Source: Candidatus Segatella papionis
GTDB taxonomy: Bacteria; Bacteroidota; Bacteroidia; Bacteroidales; Bacteroidaceae
Assembly: GCA_002297965.1 (NCBI GenBank)
Contig: DBLF01000030.1
Location: 1-51,596 of the forward strand
DNA length: 51,596 nucleotides
Reading direction: 5' to 3'
The position numbers and the translations under genes are program-made. Below are positions 8,320-16,751 of this stretch, one piece after another. Under the pieces are notes generated by a model, which searched no databases, was not told the origin of the DNA, and saw only the letters and a list, made by a program, of their open reading frames with translations. Positions within the stretch are counted from its first letter, which is position 1, and each line of letters opens with the position of its first letter.

Positions 8320-8969
8320 TAGACTTTCCTAAGAGCCGCTAGTAGTTGGGCTTGCGGACCTGTGAGAGGGCTAGCTCCACTTCTTCCATCCACTTTACTC
8401 TGGTTTTTCAGTGCAAAATCTTTCCAATTGCTATAGTGCTTGGCATCAGTCTCAGGTCTTCCCATCTGTAAAAAATGGCAGTAGGCAGCACCTAGGGCAT
8501 CTGTCGCATCCATGAATTTAGGCATTTCTTCTTCCTTGATGTTCAGCATACGTTGTAGCATGGCTGCCACTTGTTGCTTAGAAGCCTGTCCTTGTCCGGT
8601 TATCGCCATCTTGATTTTCAGTGGTGCATACTCGTGTATAGGCACGTCGTGGTGGATAGCGGCAGCGATGGCTACGCCTTGTGCCCTGCCTAGTTTGAGC
8701 ATCGACTGTACATTCTTGCCAAAGAAAGGAGCCTCGATGGCCATCTCGTCGGGTAAATAGGAGTCGATGATGCCCGTAACTCGCTCAAATATCTTGCCGA
8801 GTCGCAGGTAGGGGTCTTTCTCTTTTCGCATGTCGATGACCCCCATCACCACTAGTTCAGCTTTGTTTCCCAAGACTCGTATTACGCCATAGCCCATCAC
8901 GTTGGTGCCCGGATCTATTCCTAGGATGATTTTTTCCGTGTTCGATTTCTTCAATTGATGAATCGTCAT
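8319..8969 (-). CDS. ruvC: Holliday junction endodeoxyribonuclease RuvC
   Basis: The protein is 216 residues. RNase H-fold catalytic acidic residues are visible: Asp19 (LGIDPGT), Glu79 (AIEAPF), and Asp154 and Asp157 in MDATDALGAAYCH. The GxxQ-like segment AITGQGQASKQQV is typical of RuvC. It resolves four-way junctions in the cytoplasm together with RuvAB, which are not encoded here. The C-terminal tail of about 40 residues beyond the E. coli length is not conserved-looking. It lies 38 bases after the MBL hydrolase on the same strand, in the rsmG-MBL-ruvC-ABC cluster. A shorter start near residue 14 is possible. Confidence 0.95.
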   Translation of the reverse strand: MTIHQLKKSNTEKIILGIDPGTNVMGYGVIRVLGNKAELVVMGVIDMRKEKDPYLRLGKIFERVTGIIDSYLPDEMAIEAPFFGKNVQSMLKLGRAQGVAIAAAIHHDVPIHEYAPLKIKMAITGQGQASKQQVAAMLQRMLNIKEEEMPKFMDATDALGAAYCHFLQMGRPETDAKHYSNWKDFALKNQSKVDGRSGASPLTGPQAQLLAALRKV

Positions 8970-9007
8970 TTATATTGATGCTAGAAAGTTTGTCGTTTTC
9001 CTCAGTC

Positions 9008-9652
9008 TTATCTATCCATATATGGATTGTGCTCAAGTTCCTCGCCAATGCTGGTGGCTTCGCCATGTCCAGGCAGTACCTTGGTTTCGTCTGGCAGCAT
9101 GCCGAGATGGCGCAGGCTGTTGATGATGCGGAACATACTTCCTCCAGGAAAGTCGGTTCTGCCGATGGAGGTTTTGAAGAGGGTGTCGCCTGTGAATGCT
9201 ACGTGCTCAGCCTCACAGTAGAAAGTTACCGATCCATTGCTATGACCTGGTGTCTGGATGACGGTAAACTCATGGTTGCCAAACTTGATGACCTCGTCGT
9301 CTTCGAAAAAATGTCCGATAGGTGGAAACTGGGTGTCGAGTTTCATCTGATAGAACGTTTCGGCTTGCTGGCTGAGATTCTTCATCAGTTTCTCATCGCC
9401 TTGTGATACTTCTGGCTTCAGCCCGAACTCTTTGTAGATGGTGTCGTTGCCGAAGTTGTGGTCTAGGTGGCCGTGGGTTACGAGTAGGTGTACAGGCTTC
9501 AACTCGTTACTCTTGATATATTCGGTGATGGCTTTGCGCTCTTCTGGATAGAAGGCACCACAGTCTATGATGACGCATTCCAGGGTGTCATCGTTTACTA
9601 CGTAGCAGTTTTCCTGCAACATATTGACTTGGAATCTTTCGATGTGCAACAT
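9008..9652 (-). CDS. MBL-fold metallohydrolase (glyoxalase II-like)
   Basis: The protein is 214 residues. It carries the metallo-beta-lactamase motif THGHLDH (His60, His62, Asp64, His65), then TPGHSNGS, FTGDTLF and LPGHGEATSIGEE, which supply the remaining di-metal ligands. Such proteins are annotated as hydroxyacylglutathione hydrolase-like. Bacteroidota generally lack glutathione, so the physiological thioester or other substrate is uncertain. It is cytoplasmic, with no signal peptide. Its position between rsmG and ruvC on the same strand suggests cotranscription rather than a functional link. Confidence 0.88.
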   Translation of the reverse strand: MLHIERFQVNMLQENCYVVNDDTLECVIIDCGAFYPEERKAITEYIKSNELKPVHLLVTHGHLDHNFGNDTIYKEFGLKPEVSQGDEKLMKNLSQQAETFYQMKLDTQFPPIGHFFEDDEVIKFGNHEFTVIQTPGHSNGSVTFYCEAEHVAFTGDTLFKTSIGRTDFPGGSMFRIINSLRHLGMLPDETKVLPGHGEATSIGEELEHNPYMDR

Positions 9653-9745
9653 ATTTTCTTATGTAATGCTTTGAATTATGTAGAGTTTTGAATTTCTAAA
9701 TGCTCTTTTAGAGAGGAATGTAATGCTATACTTAGGAGCTCTGAG

Positions 9746-10369
9746 TTACGCCGGTACGTAAACTAGTTGTTTGTCCTGCGTAAACCAATCCTCGTCGAAG
9801 AAGGTGCTGAGAGGTGTTATCTCTGATATTTTGTAGTATTGCTGGAGCTCCTCTTTCAGGTTGCCGCCTTTTAGGCAAAGCAGTCCATTGGGAAGGGCGT
9901 TTTGTCCCTGTTTTTTGAAGTTTTTCTTGATGATTTTCATCAGGTCTGGCAATTGCATCACGGCTCGGCTTACCACAAAGTCGTATTTGCCTTTCTCTTC
10001 TTCTCCTCGTAGGTGCTCCGCCACCAAGTTCTCTAGTCCTATGGCACTTGCCACTTCTTTGCATACCTTGATTTTCTTGCCAGTTCCGTCAATGAGTTTG
10101 AATTTGCACTCTGGAAATAGTATGGCAAGAGGTATTCCTGGAAATCCACCGCCGCATCCGAAATCCAGTATCTCTGTACCTGGACGGAAGTTAATGGCCT
10201 TGGCAATGGCCATGGAGTGAAGCACATGGTGTTCGTAGAGATTGTCGATGTCCTTGCGGCTGATAACGTTGATTTTTGCGTTCCAGTCACGATACAGTCC
10301 GTCGAGTGCGGCTATCTGCTCTTTCTGCTTGTCGGAAAGCTGCGGAAAATATTTCTCTATGATGTTCAT
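9746..10369 (-). CDS. rsmG: 16S rRNA (guanine-527-N7) methyltransferase
   Basis: The protein is 207 residues. The N-terminal helix region WNAKINVISRKDIDNLYEHHVLHS is diagnostic of RsmG/GidB; the SAM-binding loop is ILDFGCGGGFPGIPLA (residues 67-82), and VVSRAVMQLPDL follows. It methylates G527 in the 530 loop of 16S rRNA using S-adenosylmethionine; loss in other bacteria gives low-level streptomycin resistance. It is the first gene of a minus-strand cluster, with a -7 box about 91 bases upstream (10460-10467). Confidence 0.96.
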   Translation of the reverse strand: MNIIEKYFPQLSDKQKEQIAALDGLYRDWNAKINVISRKDIDNLYEHHVLHSMAIAKAINFRPGTEILDFGCGGGFPGIPLAILFPECKFKLIDGTGKKIKVCKEVASAIGLENLVAEHLRGEEEKGKYDFVVSRAVMQLPDLMKIIKKNFKKQGQNALPNGLLCLKGGNLKEELQQYYKISEITPLSTFFDEDWFTQDKQLVYVPA

Positions 10370-10459
10370 TTCTTTTTATCTAATAATCTAATTTTTACTT
10401 TAAATCTTAATACAGTGTTGTCTTGTCACAATATATAAATTAATGTATATAATTCGATG

Positions 10460-10467
10460 CAAAGGTA
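10460..10467 (-). promoter_or_regulatory. Promoter -7 box for the rsmG cluster
   Basis: The minus strand reads TACCTTTG, a full match to TAnnTTTG. The predicted start near 10455 leaves a leader of about 85 bases before rsmG. With 10553-10560 on the plus strand it makes a divergent promoter region; the 307-base gap from 10370 to 10676 holds only these promoters and the hairpin at 10595-10628. Confidence 0.7.
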
Positions 10468-10552
10468 GTGTAAATTATAGATAAAACAAAATAAAATAAG
10501 TTTTTTTTATATATTTGTGCTGGTTTTGCATCTAACTTAATAAAAAAATATG

Positions 10553-10560
10553 TACCTTTG
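10553..10560 (+). promoter_or_regulatory. Promoter -7 box for the HAD-panB-MFS unit
   Basis: TACCTTTG at 10553-10560 matches the consensus, with a TTTTG about 24 bases upstream. The predicted leader is about 110 bases and contains a stem-loop. Confidence 0.7.
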
Positions 10561-10594
10561 CACTCGAAAATGTGTTTTCTAACATAATCGCCCC

Positions 10595-10628
10595 TTAGCG
10601 ACTGTCCTTCTGTGGCTCAGTCGGCTAA
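10595..10628 (+). other. Leader stem-loop upstream of the HAD gene
   Basis: TTAGCGACTG (10595-10604) pairs with CAGTC-G-GCTAA (10618-10628), giving ten base pairs with one bulged G around a 13-base loop. The 3' arm, TGGCTCAGTCGGCTAATGC, looks like a tRNA D-arm, but no complete tRNA is present. There is no T-run after it, so it is not a simple terminator. Confidence 0.6.
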
Positions 10629-10676
10629 TGCTAAAAGTGAGCGATTCTTAATATAAAATAAAAGTAAAATAGACTT

Positions 10677-11372
10677 ATGATAAAAGCAGCATTGTTCGAT
10701 TTAGACGGCGTGGTGTTTGAGACCGAGAGCCAATATACGGTGTTTTGGGGAACTATAGGTAAGGAGTATCATCCTGAACTTCCTGATTTCGCCCATCGTA
10801 TTAAAGGGCAAACTTTGGTTCAAATCTATGACAAGTATTTCTCTTCCGAAGCTACGTTTGCCCATATAGAAGGCTACACAGATCCTAAGACGGAACAAGC
10901 AAAGATTACTGCTCGGCTTGATGCATTCGAACGCAATATGTCGTATCCTTACATCGCAGGATTCGAAAATTTTGTAAAAGACTTGCGTGCTCATGGTGTG
11001 AAGTGTGCTGTCGTTACGAGTAGCAATATGGTTAAAATGCGCAATGTTTACGAACAGCATCCAGAGTTTAAGTCCTACTTTGAACGAGTTCTAACCAGTG
11101 AGGACTTTGCAAAGAGTAAGCCGGATCCAGATTGCTATCTCAAGGGAGCTGCATGTTTTGGTGTCAAGCCCGAGGAATGCGTGGGGTTGGAGGATAGCTT
11201 TAATGGCTTGAAAGCAGTGCGTAGCTCTGGTGCATTTACTCTTGGACTTGCCACGACCAATCCAATTGATGCCATACAGCCATATTGCGATTACGTAATC
11301 AATGACTATCAGAACTTTACTTTCGCTGAACTAAAGCAAATTGTTGATTCGTATTGCGCATTAAGGAAATAA
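10677..11372 (+). CDS. HAD-superfamily phosphatase, beta-phosphoglucomutase-like
   Basis: The protein is 231 residues. Motif I is FDLDGVVFETE (nucleophile Asp8, Asp10), motif II is VVTSSN, motif III contains the Lys of KSKPDPDCY, and motif IV is GLEDSFNG. A helical cap follows motif I. This is the cytosolic HAD subfamily that includes beta-phosphoglucomutase, phosphoglycolate phosphatase and sugar phosphatases. The substrate cannot be read from sequence. panB starts 49 bases downstream, so the two are probably cotranscribed, although a metabolic link to pantothenate is not established. Confidence 0.9.
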   Translation: MIKAALFDLDGVVFETESQYTVFWGTIGKEYHPELPDFAHRIKGQTLVQIYDKYFSSEATFAHIEGYTDPKTEQAKITARLDAFERNMSYPYIAGFENFVKDLRAHGVKCAVVTSSNMVKMRNVYEQHPEFKSYFERVLTSEDFAKSKPDPDCYLKGAACFGVKPEECVGLEDSFNGLKAVRSSGAFTLGLATTNPIDAIQPYCDYVINDYQNFTFAELKQIVDSYCALRK

Positions 11373-11421
11373 AAGTTTAACTCATTATAATTGCTATATA
11401 TAAACAATAATATAAGATAAA

Positions 11422-12240
11422 ATGGGATATTTATCAACGGATAAAAAGAAAATAACGACCAAGACGTTTGCTGAGATGAAAGCGGTAGGCGAGAAGGTCA
11501 CAATGCTTACGGCCTATGATTTTACTACCGCTGGCATTATTGATGCTGCTGGCATCGACAGCATCTTGGTAGGCGACTCTGCCAGCAATGTGATGGCGGG
11601 CAATGCAGATACATTGCCTATCACTGTAGATCAGATGATATATCATGCACGAAGCGTCGCTAGAGCATGTCACCATGCCCTTGTGTTGTGCGATATGCCT
11701 TTTGGTAGCTATCAGATTAGCCGTGAGGAGGCACTTCGAAATGCTTGCCGTATGATGAAGGAGACTGGGGTAGATGCACTGAAGCTGGAAGGTGGCGTGG
11801 AAATTGCTGATACCGTGAAAGCGATGGTGGATGCTGGCATCCCTGTTTGCGGTCACTTGGGACTTACACCTCAGAGTGTGAATAAGTTTGGTGGATATGG
11901 AATTCGCGCCAAAGAGGATGCAGAGGCGGAGAAACTTGTCAGTGATGCACTTGCTCTTGACAAGGCTGGTGTGTTTGCCCTCGTGTTGGAGAAAGTACCG
12001 GCTAAGTTGGCAGATGAAGTTTCACGTCAGGTAAAAGCTGTAACTATCGGTATAGGAGCTGGTAACGGTTGCAATGGACAAGTTTTGGTTTATGCCGATG
12101 CTTTGGGTATGACTCAGGGTTTCAAACCTAAGTTCTTGCGCCACTTTGCCCAAGTCGGCGAGGAGATGCAGAAGGGCGTGAGGGCTTATGTGGAAGCAGT
12201 GAAGAATGTAAGCTACCCAAGCTCGGAAGAAAGTTACTAA
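11422..12240 (+). CDS. panB: 3-methyl-2-oxobutanoate hydroxymethyltransferase
   Basis: The protein is 272 residues, about the usual length. Family motifs occur in order: TAYDFTTAG, LVGDSASNVM, CDMPFGSYQ, KLEGGVEIAD, GHLGLTPQSVNKFGGY and IGIGAGNGCNGQVLV. It transfers a hydroxymethyl group from 5,10-methylenetetrahydrofolate to alpha-ketoisovalerate to form ketopantoate, the committed step to pantothenate and coenzyme A. It acts in the cytoplasm as a Mg-dependent decamer (family knowledge). panC and panD are not in the window. It sits between the HAD gene and an MFS gene with short gaps. Confidence 0.97.
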   Translation: MGYLSTDKKKITTKTFAEMKAVGEKVTMLTAYDFTTAGIIDAAGIDSILVGDSASNVMAGNADTLPITVDQMIYHARSVARACHHALVLCDMPFGSYQISREEALRNACRMMKETGVDALKLEGGVEIADTVKAMVDAGIPVCGHLGLTPQSVNKFGGYGIRAKEDAEAEKLVSDALALDKAGVFALVLEKVPAKLADEVSRQVKAVTIGIGAGNGCNGQVLVYADALGMTQGFKPKFLRHFAQVGEEMQKGVRAYVEAVKNVSYPSSEESY

Positions 12241-12283
12241 TCTGCAAGGACTAATTTAAAGTATTGATTTCAAAAGAGTTTTT

Positions 12284-13501
12284 ATGGATACTCAGAACAC
12301 GCCCATACATATAAAATTGTGGCATCGTGATTTCTGGAGATTGTGCTTTGCCAATCTCCTATTGATGACGAGTGTATATATGCTGATCATTGCCGTTCCC
12401 TATTTCATGATGTCAGAGGGGTATCGCCCATGGCATATAGGTTGCGTAATGGGGGCGTATGGATTGGGTATATTCTTATTGGGGGGATTTTGTTCTTACT
12501 TGGTGCAGCGATACCGGAGAAATAGAGTTTGTCAAATCTCAATAATCGGAGTAGTAATTTGTTTGTTCGTGCTATATTATATTGAGACTTTTTGGCAAGT
12601 TAAGCTGGGTTTTGAAGTACTCATTGTAAGTCGAGTTTTGCTTGGCGCGTTTCTAGGTTTGGCGCAGATGAGCCTTGCCAGTACGCTGATTATTGACACT
12701 TGCGAGTCGTTCCAGCGCACGGAGGCAAATCATATTACCTCTTGGTTCGCACGTTTCTCTATAGCCATTGGTCCTTTGGTCGCAATTCTTGTCTATCAAA
12801 CGATGGGGGTGAGACTTGTTTTTCCTGTAGCTTCGTGCTTGGCGTTGGCAGCCTTTATGTTGGTTTCACGCGTGAAGTTCCCGTTTAAGGCACCGGCCGA
12901 GCATTTGCCACTTTTCAGTTGGGATCGCTTCTTCTTGCCTCAGGGGCTTCCTTTGTTTATCAATTTGGCGCTCATCCTTTTCGCTGCTGGATTGTATTTC
13001 TGTATCATTCATTCTGCCAGTGTTTTCTTGATGATTTTGGGCGGTTTGGTACTTGCTCTTTTGGCAGAGAAGTTCGTATTTGCTGACGCAGATTTGAAGA
13101 GTGAGGCTGTGGCAGGCTTGATACTTTTGGGAGCTTCGGAACTGGTGAGCCTCAGTGATCAAGATTTCGCTCGTGAAGTAGTGGTGCCGTTGTTTTTGGG
13201 TCTTGGCTTAGGTGTAATAGGAAGCCGTTTCTTGTTGTTTTACATCAAGCTTGCCAAGCATTGCCAGCGTGGCACGAGCATGAGTTCGTTCTTCTTGGCG
13301 TGGGAGTTTGGGTTGAGCCTGGGTATTGGTGTGGGGTTCGTATTGAAAGATAAGGGATATAAGCCTTTCGATTTAGACAATCCTATAATCGACTCGCAAG
13401 ACTCGTTGCTTCTCCATGTGGCACTAGCTACTACCGTGGCGTGCCTTTTGGCATATAATTTTTTTGTGCATCCGTGGTATATGAAACATCGTAATAGATA
13501 G
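12284..13501 (+). CDS. MFS transporter
   Basis: The protein is 405 residues with about twelve hydrophobic segments and a short cytoplasmic N-terminus (MDTQNTPIHIKLWHRDFW). The loop after helix 2 (YLVQRYRRNRVCQ) matches the usual position of the MFS loop 2-3 motif in a divergent form. It belongs to the broad drug/sugar efflux-like MFS group; the substrate is unknown. It is the last gene of the HAD-panB-MFS unit and is followed by a hairpin terminator. Export or uptake of a pantothenate-related compound would be only a guess from context. Confidence 0.85.
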   Translation: MDTQNTPIHIKLWHRDFWRLCFANLLLMTSVYMLIIAVPYFMMSEGYRPWHIGCVMGAYGLGIFLLGGFCSYLVQRYRRNRVCQISIIGVVICLFVLYYIETFWQVKLGFEVLIVSRVLLGAFLGLAQMSLASTLIIDTCESFQRTEANHITSWFARFSIAIGPLVAILVYQTMGVRLVFPVASCLALAAFMLVSRVKFPFKAPAEHLPLFSWDRFFLPQGLPLFINLALILFAAGLYFCIIHSASVFLMILGGLVLALLAEKFVFADADLKSEAVAGLILLGASELVSLSDQDFAREVVVPLFLGLGLGVIGSRFLLFYIKLAKHCQRGTSMSSFFLAWEFGLSLGIGVGFVLKDKGYKPFDLDNPIIDSQDSLLLHVALATTVACLLAYNFFVHPWYMKHRNR

Positions 13502-13525
13502 CAGGATTATTTACAGAATATGTGT

Positions 13526-13561
13526 AGCCCTTCTTGGCCAATCGCTAAGAGGGGCTTTTTG
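13526..13561 (+). terminator. Rho-independent terminator after the MFS gene
   Basis: AGCCCTTCTT (13526-13535) pairs over ten positions, one a wobble, with AAGAGGGGCT (13547-13556), followed by a T-run. Confidence 0.85.
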
Positions 13562-13658
13562 TAAAAGACAATTATTTAAAAGTTTCTAAAAATAGCTTTT
13601 GTGAAACATTTTTAATATTATTTAGATAGCATTTTTCGCTTTTGTGCCCATAATTGAG

Positions 13659-13666
13659 TAATTTTG
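13659..13666 (+). promoter_or_regulatory. Promoter -7 box of the moxR-bat operon
   Basis: TAATTTTG matches TAnnTTTG and lies 37 bases before the moxR ATG, with a TTTG upstream at 13641. It is the only clear promoter before the Bat cluster. Confidence 0.65.
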
Positions 13667-13703
13667 CAACAAAAATAAAACGAATTAAATTTAGTATAGA
13701 ATT

Positions 13704-14699
13704 ATGGCAGAAGCTATCGACATCCGTGAGTTAAATATCCGGATTGAACAACAGAGTCAGTTTGTTACCAATTTGGTAATGGGCATGAACAAAGTCATCG
13801 TTGGTCAGAAGCACCTTGTTGACTGTCTCCTTATCGGTCTTCTCTCAGATGGTCACATCCTCTTGGAGGGTGTTCCTGGATTGGCGAAGACACTCGCAAT
13901 CAAAACATTGTCACAATTGATTAGTGCAGATTATAGCCGCATACAGTTTACTCCTGATTTGTTGCCAGCCGACGTTATCGGCACGCAAATCTATTCTCAG
14001 AAAGATGAGTCTTTCCATGTGAAACGAGGACCGGTGTTCGCCAACTTCGTGCTGGCCGATGAAATCAACCGTGCGCCAGCCAAGGTACAGAGTGCCTTGC
14101 TTGAGGCAATGCAGGAGCATCAAGTCACTATCGGCGAGCAGACCTTCAAGATGCCTAATCCGTTCTTGGTAATGGCTACTCAGAACCCTGTGGAGCAAGA
14201 GGGCACCTACCAACTGCCAGAGGCACAAGTGGACCGCTTCCTCCTTAAGGTGATCATAGACTATCCTACCATCGAAGAGGAGAAGCTCATCATTCGAGAG
14301 AACATCCAGGGTGGTCTGCCTACCGTAACCCCTGTAACCACAGCAGAGGAGATATTGAAGGCTCGCAGTATTGTGAACGAGGTGTATATTGATGAGAAGA
14401 TAGAGCAGTATATTGCCGACATCGTTTTTGCTACCCGTTATCCAGACCGTTACGGCTTAGGAGAGCTGAAAGATATGATTACTTTCGGCGGTAGTCCGCG
14501 TGCCAGCATTTCTTTGGCTAAGGCAGCTCGTGCATATGCTTTCATCAAACATCGCGGCTACGTGATTCCTGAGGATGTGCGTGCCGTGGCTCACGACGTG
14601 TTGCGTCACCGTATCGGACTCTCTTACGAGGCTGAGGCAAGCGAGATAACTAGCGAAGAAATAGTAAGCCGTATCATCAATAAGGTAGAGGTGCCTTGA
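13704..14699 (+). CDS. MoxR-family AAA+ ATPase
   Basis: The protein is 331 residues. Walker A is GVPGLAKT (56-63), Walker B is VLADEINRAP (116-125), and ATQNPVEQEGTYQLPEAQ is the sensor 1 region typical of MoxR. It is a cytoplasmic chaperone-like ATPase thought to assist maturation or metal loading of partner von Willebrand A proteins. It heads a locus with DUF58 and batA-E, the standard arrangement in Bacteroidota. A -7 box lies 37 bases upstream. Assignment to the family is certain; the molecular substrate is not known. Confidence 0.95.
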   Translation: MAEAIDIRELNIRIEQQSQFVTNLVMGMNKVIVGQKHLVDCLLIGLLSDGHILLEGVPGLAKTLAIKTLSQLISADYSRIQFTPDLLPADVIGTQIYSQKDESFHVKRGPVFANFVLADEINRAPAKVQSALLEAMQEHQVTIGEQTFKMPNPFLVMATQNPVEQEGTYQLPEAQVDRFLLKVIIDYPTIEEEKLIIRENIQGGLPTVTPVTTAEEILKARSIVNEVYIDEKIEQYIADIVFATRYPDRYGLGELKDMITFGGSPRASISLAKAARAYAFIKHRGYVIPEDVRAVAHDVLRHRIGLSYEAEASEITSEEIVSRIINKVEVP

Positions 14700-14726
14700 T
14701 TTGTAATTTATAATTATAGCTAAAAA

Positions 14727-15596
14727 GTGGATACACAAGATATCTTAAAGAAAGTTCGGAAGATAGAAATCAAAACTCGTGGATTGAGCCAGAACATCTT
14801 CGCCGGCCAGTATCACTCAGCTTTCAAGGGCAGGGGAATGGCTTTCGCCGAGGTGCGCGAATACCAGTATGGCGATGACGTGAGAGACATCGACTGGAAC
14901 GTGACGGCTCGTTTTCATCGTCCCTTTGTCAAGGTGTTCGAGGAGGAACGAGAGCTTACCGTGATGCTGTTGGTGGATGTGAGCGGTTCGCTCGATTTCG
15001 GAACGATGCGCCAAATGAAACGCGACCTCGCCACTGAGATTGCCGCTACCTTGGCCTTCAGCGCCATCCAGAACAACGACAAGATAGGTGTCATCTTCTT
15101 CTCCGACAGAATCGAGAAATACATCCCTCCCAAGAAGGGACGCAAGCATATACTCTATATCATACGTGAGATGCTGGATTTCCATCCTGTGAGTCAGCGC
15201 ACCGACATAGGTTGTGCCTTGGAGTACTTCACCCGAGTGATGAAGCGTCATTGTACGGCTTTCGTCATCAGCGACTTCTACGACCAAAAAGATTATCAGC
15301 ATCCTTTGCAGATAGCTAACCAGAAGCACGACGTAGTGGGAATACAGGTGTACGATCCTCGTGCCAAGCAATTGCCCGATATCGGACTCTTGAAAGTGGT
15401 GGATGCAGAGACTGGTCACGAGATGTATCTTGACACCAGTTCGAAGAAACTGCGTATTGCCCACGCCCAAAACTGGATGCGACAGCAAGACCACTTGAGA
15501 CAAACCTTCGCCAAAAGCAAGGTGGACTGGACTTCCATTGCCACCAACGAGGATTTCTCGAAGGCGTTGCTGATGCTGTTTAAGCAGAGAGGATAG
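14727..15596 (+). CDS. DUF58 domain protein of the Bat locus
   Basis: The protein is 289 residues and starts with GTG (14727). The DUF58 signature is clear: GMAFAEVREYQYGDDVRDID and NVTARFHRPFVKVFEEER. It continues into a von Willebrand A-like fold with LLVDVSGSLDFG, a DxSxS-type metal site. No signal peptide or membrane helix is seen, so it is cytoplasmic, and it is the usual neighbour of MoxR. It lies 27 bases after moxR and 34 bases before the next gene. Its role is presumed to be within the MoxR-Bat complex. Confidence 0.93.
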   Translation: MDTQDILKKVRKIEIKTRGLSQNIFAGQYHSAFKGRGMAFAEVREYQYGDDVRDIDWNVTARFHRPFVKVFEEERELTVMLLVDVSGSLDFGTMRQMKRDLATEIAATLAFSAIQNNDKIGVIFFSDRIEKYIPPKKGRKHILYIIREMLDFHPVSQRTDIGCALEYFTRVMKRHCTAFVISDFYDQKDYQHPLQIANQKHDVVGIQVYDPRAKQLPDIGLLKVVDAETGHEMYLDTSSKKLRIAHAQNWMRQQDHLRQTFAKSKVDWTSIATNEDFSKALLMLFKQRG

Positions 15597-15630
15597 ATAC
15601 AAAGCTAAAAGTTCAAATTTAATATTGGCA

Positions 15631-16713
15631 ATGTTCAAAGTTAAGAATATCATATTGATGTTGGCGTTGATGGGGGGCTTCGTTGGTGAGGCATCTGCCC
15701 AAACGGTGGAGCAACGTATCGACTCGTTGCAGATGCTCATCGGTCAGCAAACTGTGCTCCATCTCAAGGCCACCGCCAAGCGTGGGGCCAAGATCGTATT
15801 GCCTTCTTTCAAGCCACAAGACCAGATGATACCTGGCGTTGAAGTGGTGGAGCAAAGCAAGGGTGACACCATGAAGGTGGATGACGAGCAGATTATGGTG
15901 AGTAGAGACTACACACTTACTTCATTTGATGAAAATGTGTATGCCATTCCGGCACTCAATGTCAAGATTGATGGCAAAAACTACCATGGTAATCAGCTGG
16001 CTCTCAAGGTACTCACGGTACCTGTTGATACAGTCCACCCTAATCAGTTCTATCCACCCAAGGGTGTACAAGATAACCCCTTTTCTTGGGCAGAATGGAG
16101 CTTCGCCTTCTGGTTGAGCCTTTTGATGATAATCATTTGTGGAGCAATGCTCTACTTGCGCAACCGACTGAAGAAAAACAAGCCAATCATTACCCGCATA
16201 CGCATCGTGAGAAGGGTGCCTGCACACGAAAAGGCCTTGCGTGAGATTCATGATATCAAGCAGCATCACTCCACCACAAGCCAAGAGACGCAAAAGGAGT
16301 ATTACACCCAGCTTACAAATACTCTGCGTGAGTATATCGTGAGCCGATTTGGTTTTAATGCGATGGAGATGACCAGCGCTGAAATCATAGACCACTTGCG
16401 TGCTTCGGGCGACCAAAAGATGATAGACGAGTTGAGAATGCTCTTCTCTACTGCCGACCTAGTGAAGTTCGCCAAGTATGAAATCCCGATGAACGAGAAT
16501 GACTCCAATTTGGTAAATGCCATCAACTTCATCGACCAAACGAAGACCGATGAGCAACCCAAGGAGGAGAAAGTGGTACCGCAGCTCAGTATGGAAGACC
16601 AGAAGTCGCAGCAGCAACGCCGTCTCATTAAAACCCTGCTTTGGGTGGGTGGTTTCGTAGCTGCTGCCATCTTCGCCTATGTGACCTATCAAGTTGCGAT
16701 GCTCGTGATGTAG
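15631..16713 (+). CDS. Bat-locus membrane protein of unknown function
   Basis: The protein is 360 residues. ATG at 15631 is preferred over an in-frame TTG at 15625. A signal peptide (FKVKNIILMLALMGGFVGEASAQ) is followed by a beta-rich periplasmic domain resembling the N-terminal part of BatD. Then come a transmembrane helix (WSFAFWLSLLMIIICGAMLYL), a cytoplasmic helical domain (EYYTQLTNTLREYIVSRFG) and a C-terminal helix (LLWVGGFVAAAIFAYVTYQ). A protein of this type commonly sits between the DUF58 gene and batA. It probably scaffolds the VWA proteins at the inner membrane (inference). The last codons are duplicated just downstream of the stop. Confidence 0.75.
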   Translation: MFKVKNIILMLALMGGFVGEASAQTVEQRIDSLQMLIGQQTVLHLKATAKRGAKIVLPSFKPQDQMIPGVEVVEQSKGDTMKVDDEQIMVSRDYTLTSFDENVYAIPALNVKIDGKNYHGNQLALKVLTVPVDTVHPNQFYPPKGVQDNPFSWAEWSFAFWLSLLMIIICGAMLYLRNRLKKNKPIITRIRIVRRVPAHEKALREIHDIKQHHSTTSQETQKEYYTQLTNTLREYIVSRFGFNAMEMTSAEIIDHLRASGDQKMIDELRMLFSTADLVKFAKYEIPMNENDSNLVNAINFIDQTKTDEQPKEEKVVPQLSMEDQKSQQQRRLIKTLLWVGGFVAAAIFAYVTYQVAMLVM

Positions 16714-16729
16714 CAATACTCGTGATGTA
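16696..16729 (+). repeat. 17-base duplication across a stop codon
   Basis: GCGATGCTCGTGATGTA (16696-16712) and GCAATACTCGTGATGTA (16713-16729) match at 15 of 17 positions. The first contains the last codons of the upstream gene, whose TAG stop spans the boundary; the second repeats the same end with TAA. Confidence 0.9.
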
Positions 16730-16751
16730 AAGTTATTAAAAAGTTGAAGAA

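Noticed and set aside
10605..10630. Possible tRNA gene near the D-arm-like sequence
   Set aside because: No acceptor, anticodon or T-arm can be formed around it.
14817..15740. 307-residue minus-strand ORF opposite the DUF58 gene
   Set aside because: It lies wholly antisense to well-supported genes, has a His/Leu-rich composition typical of a shadow frame and shows no domain.
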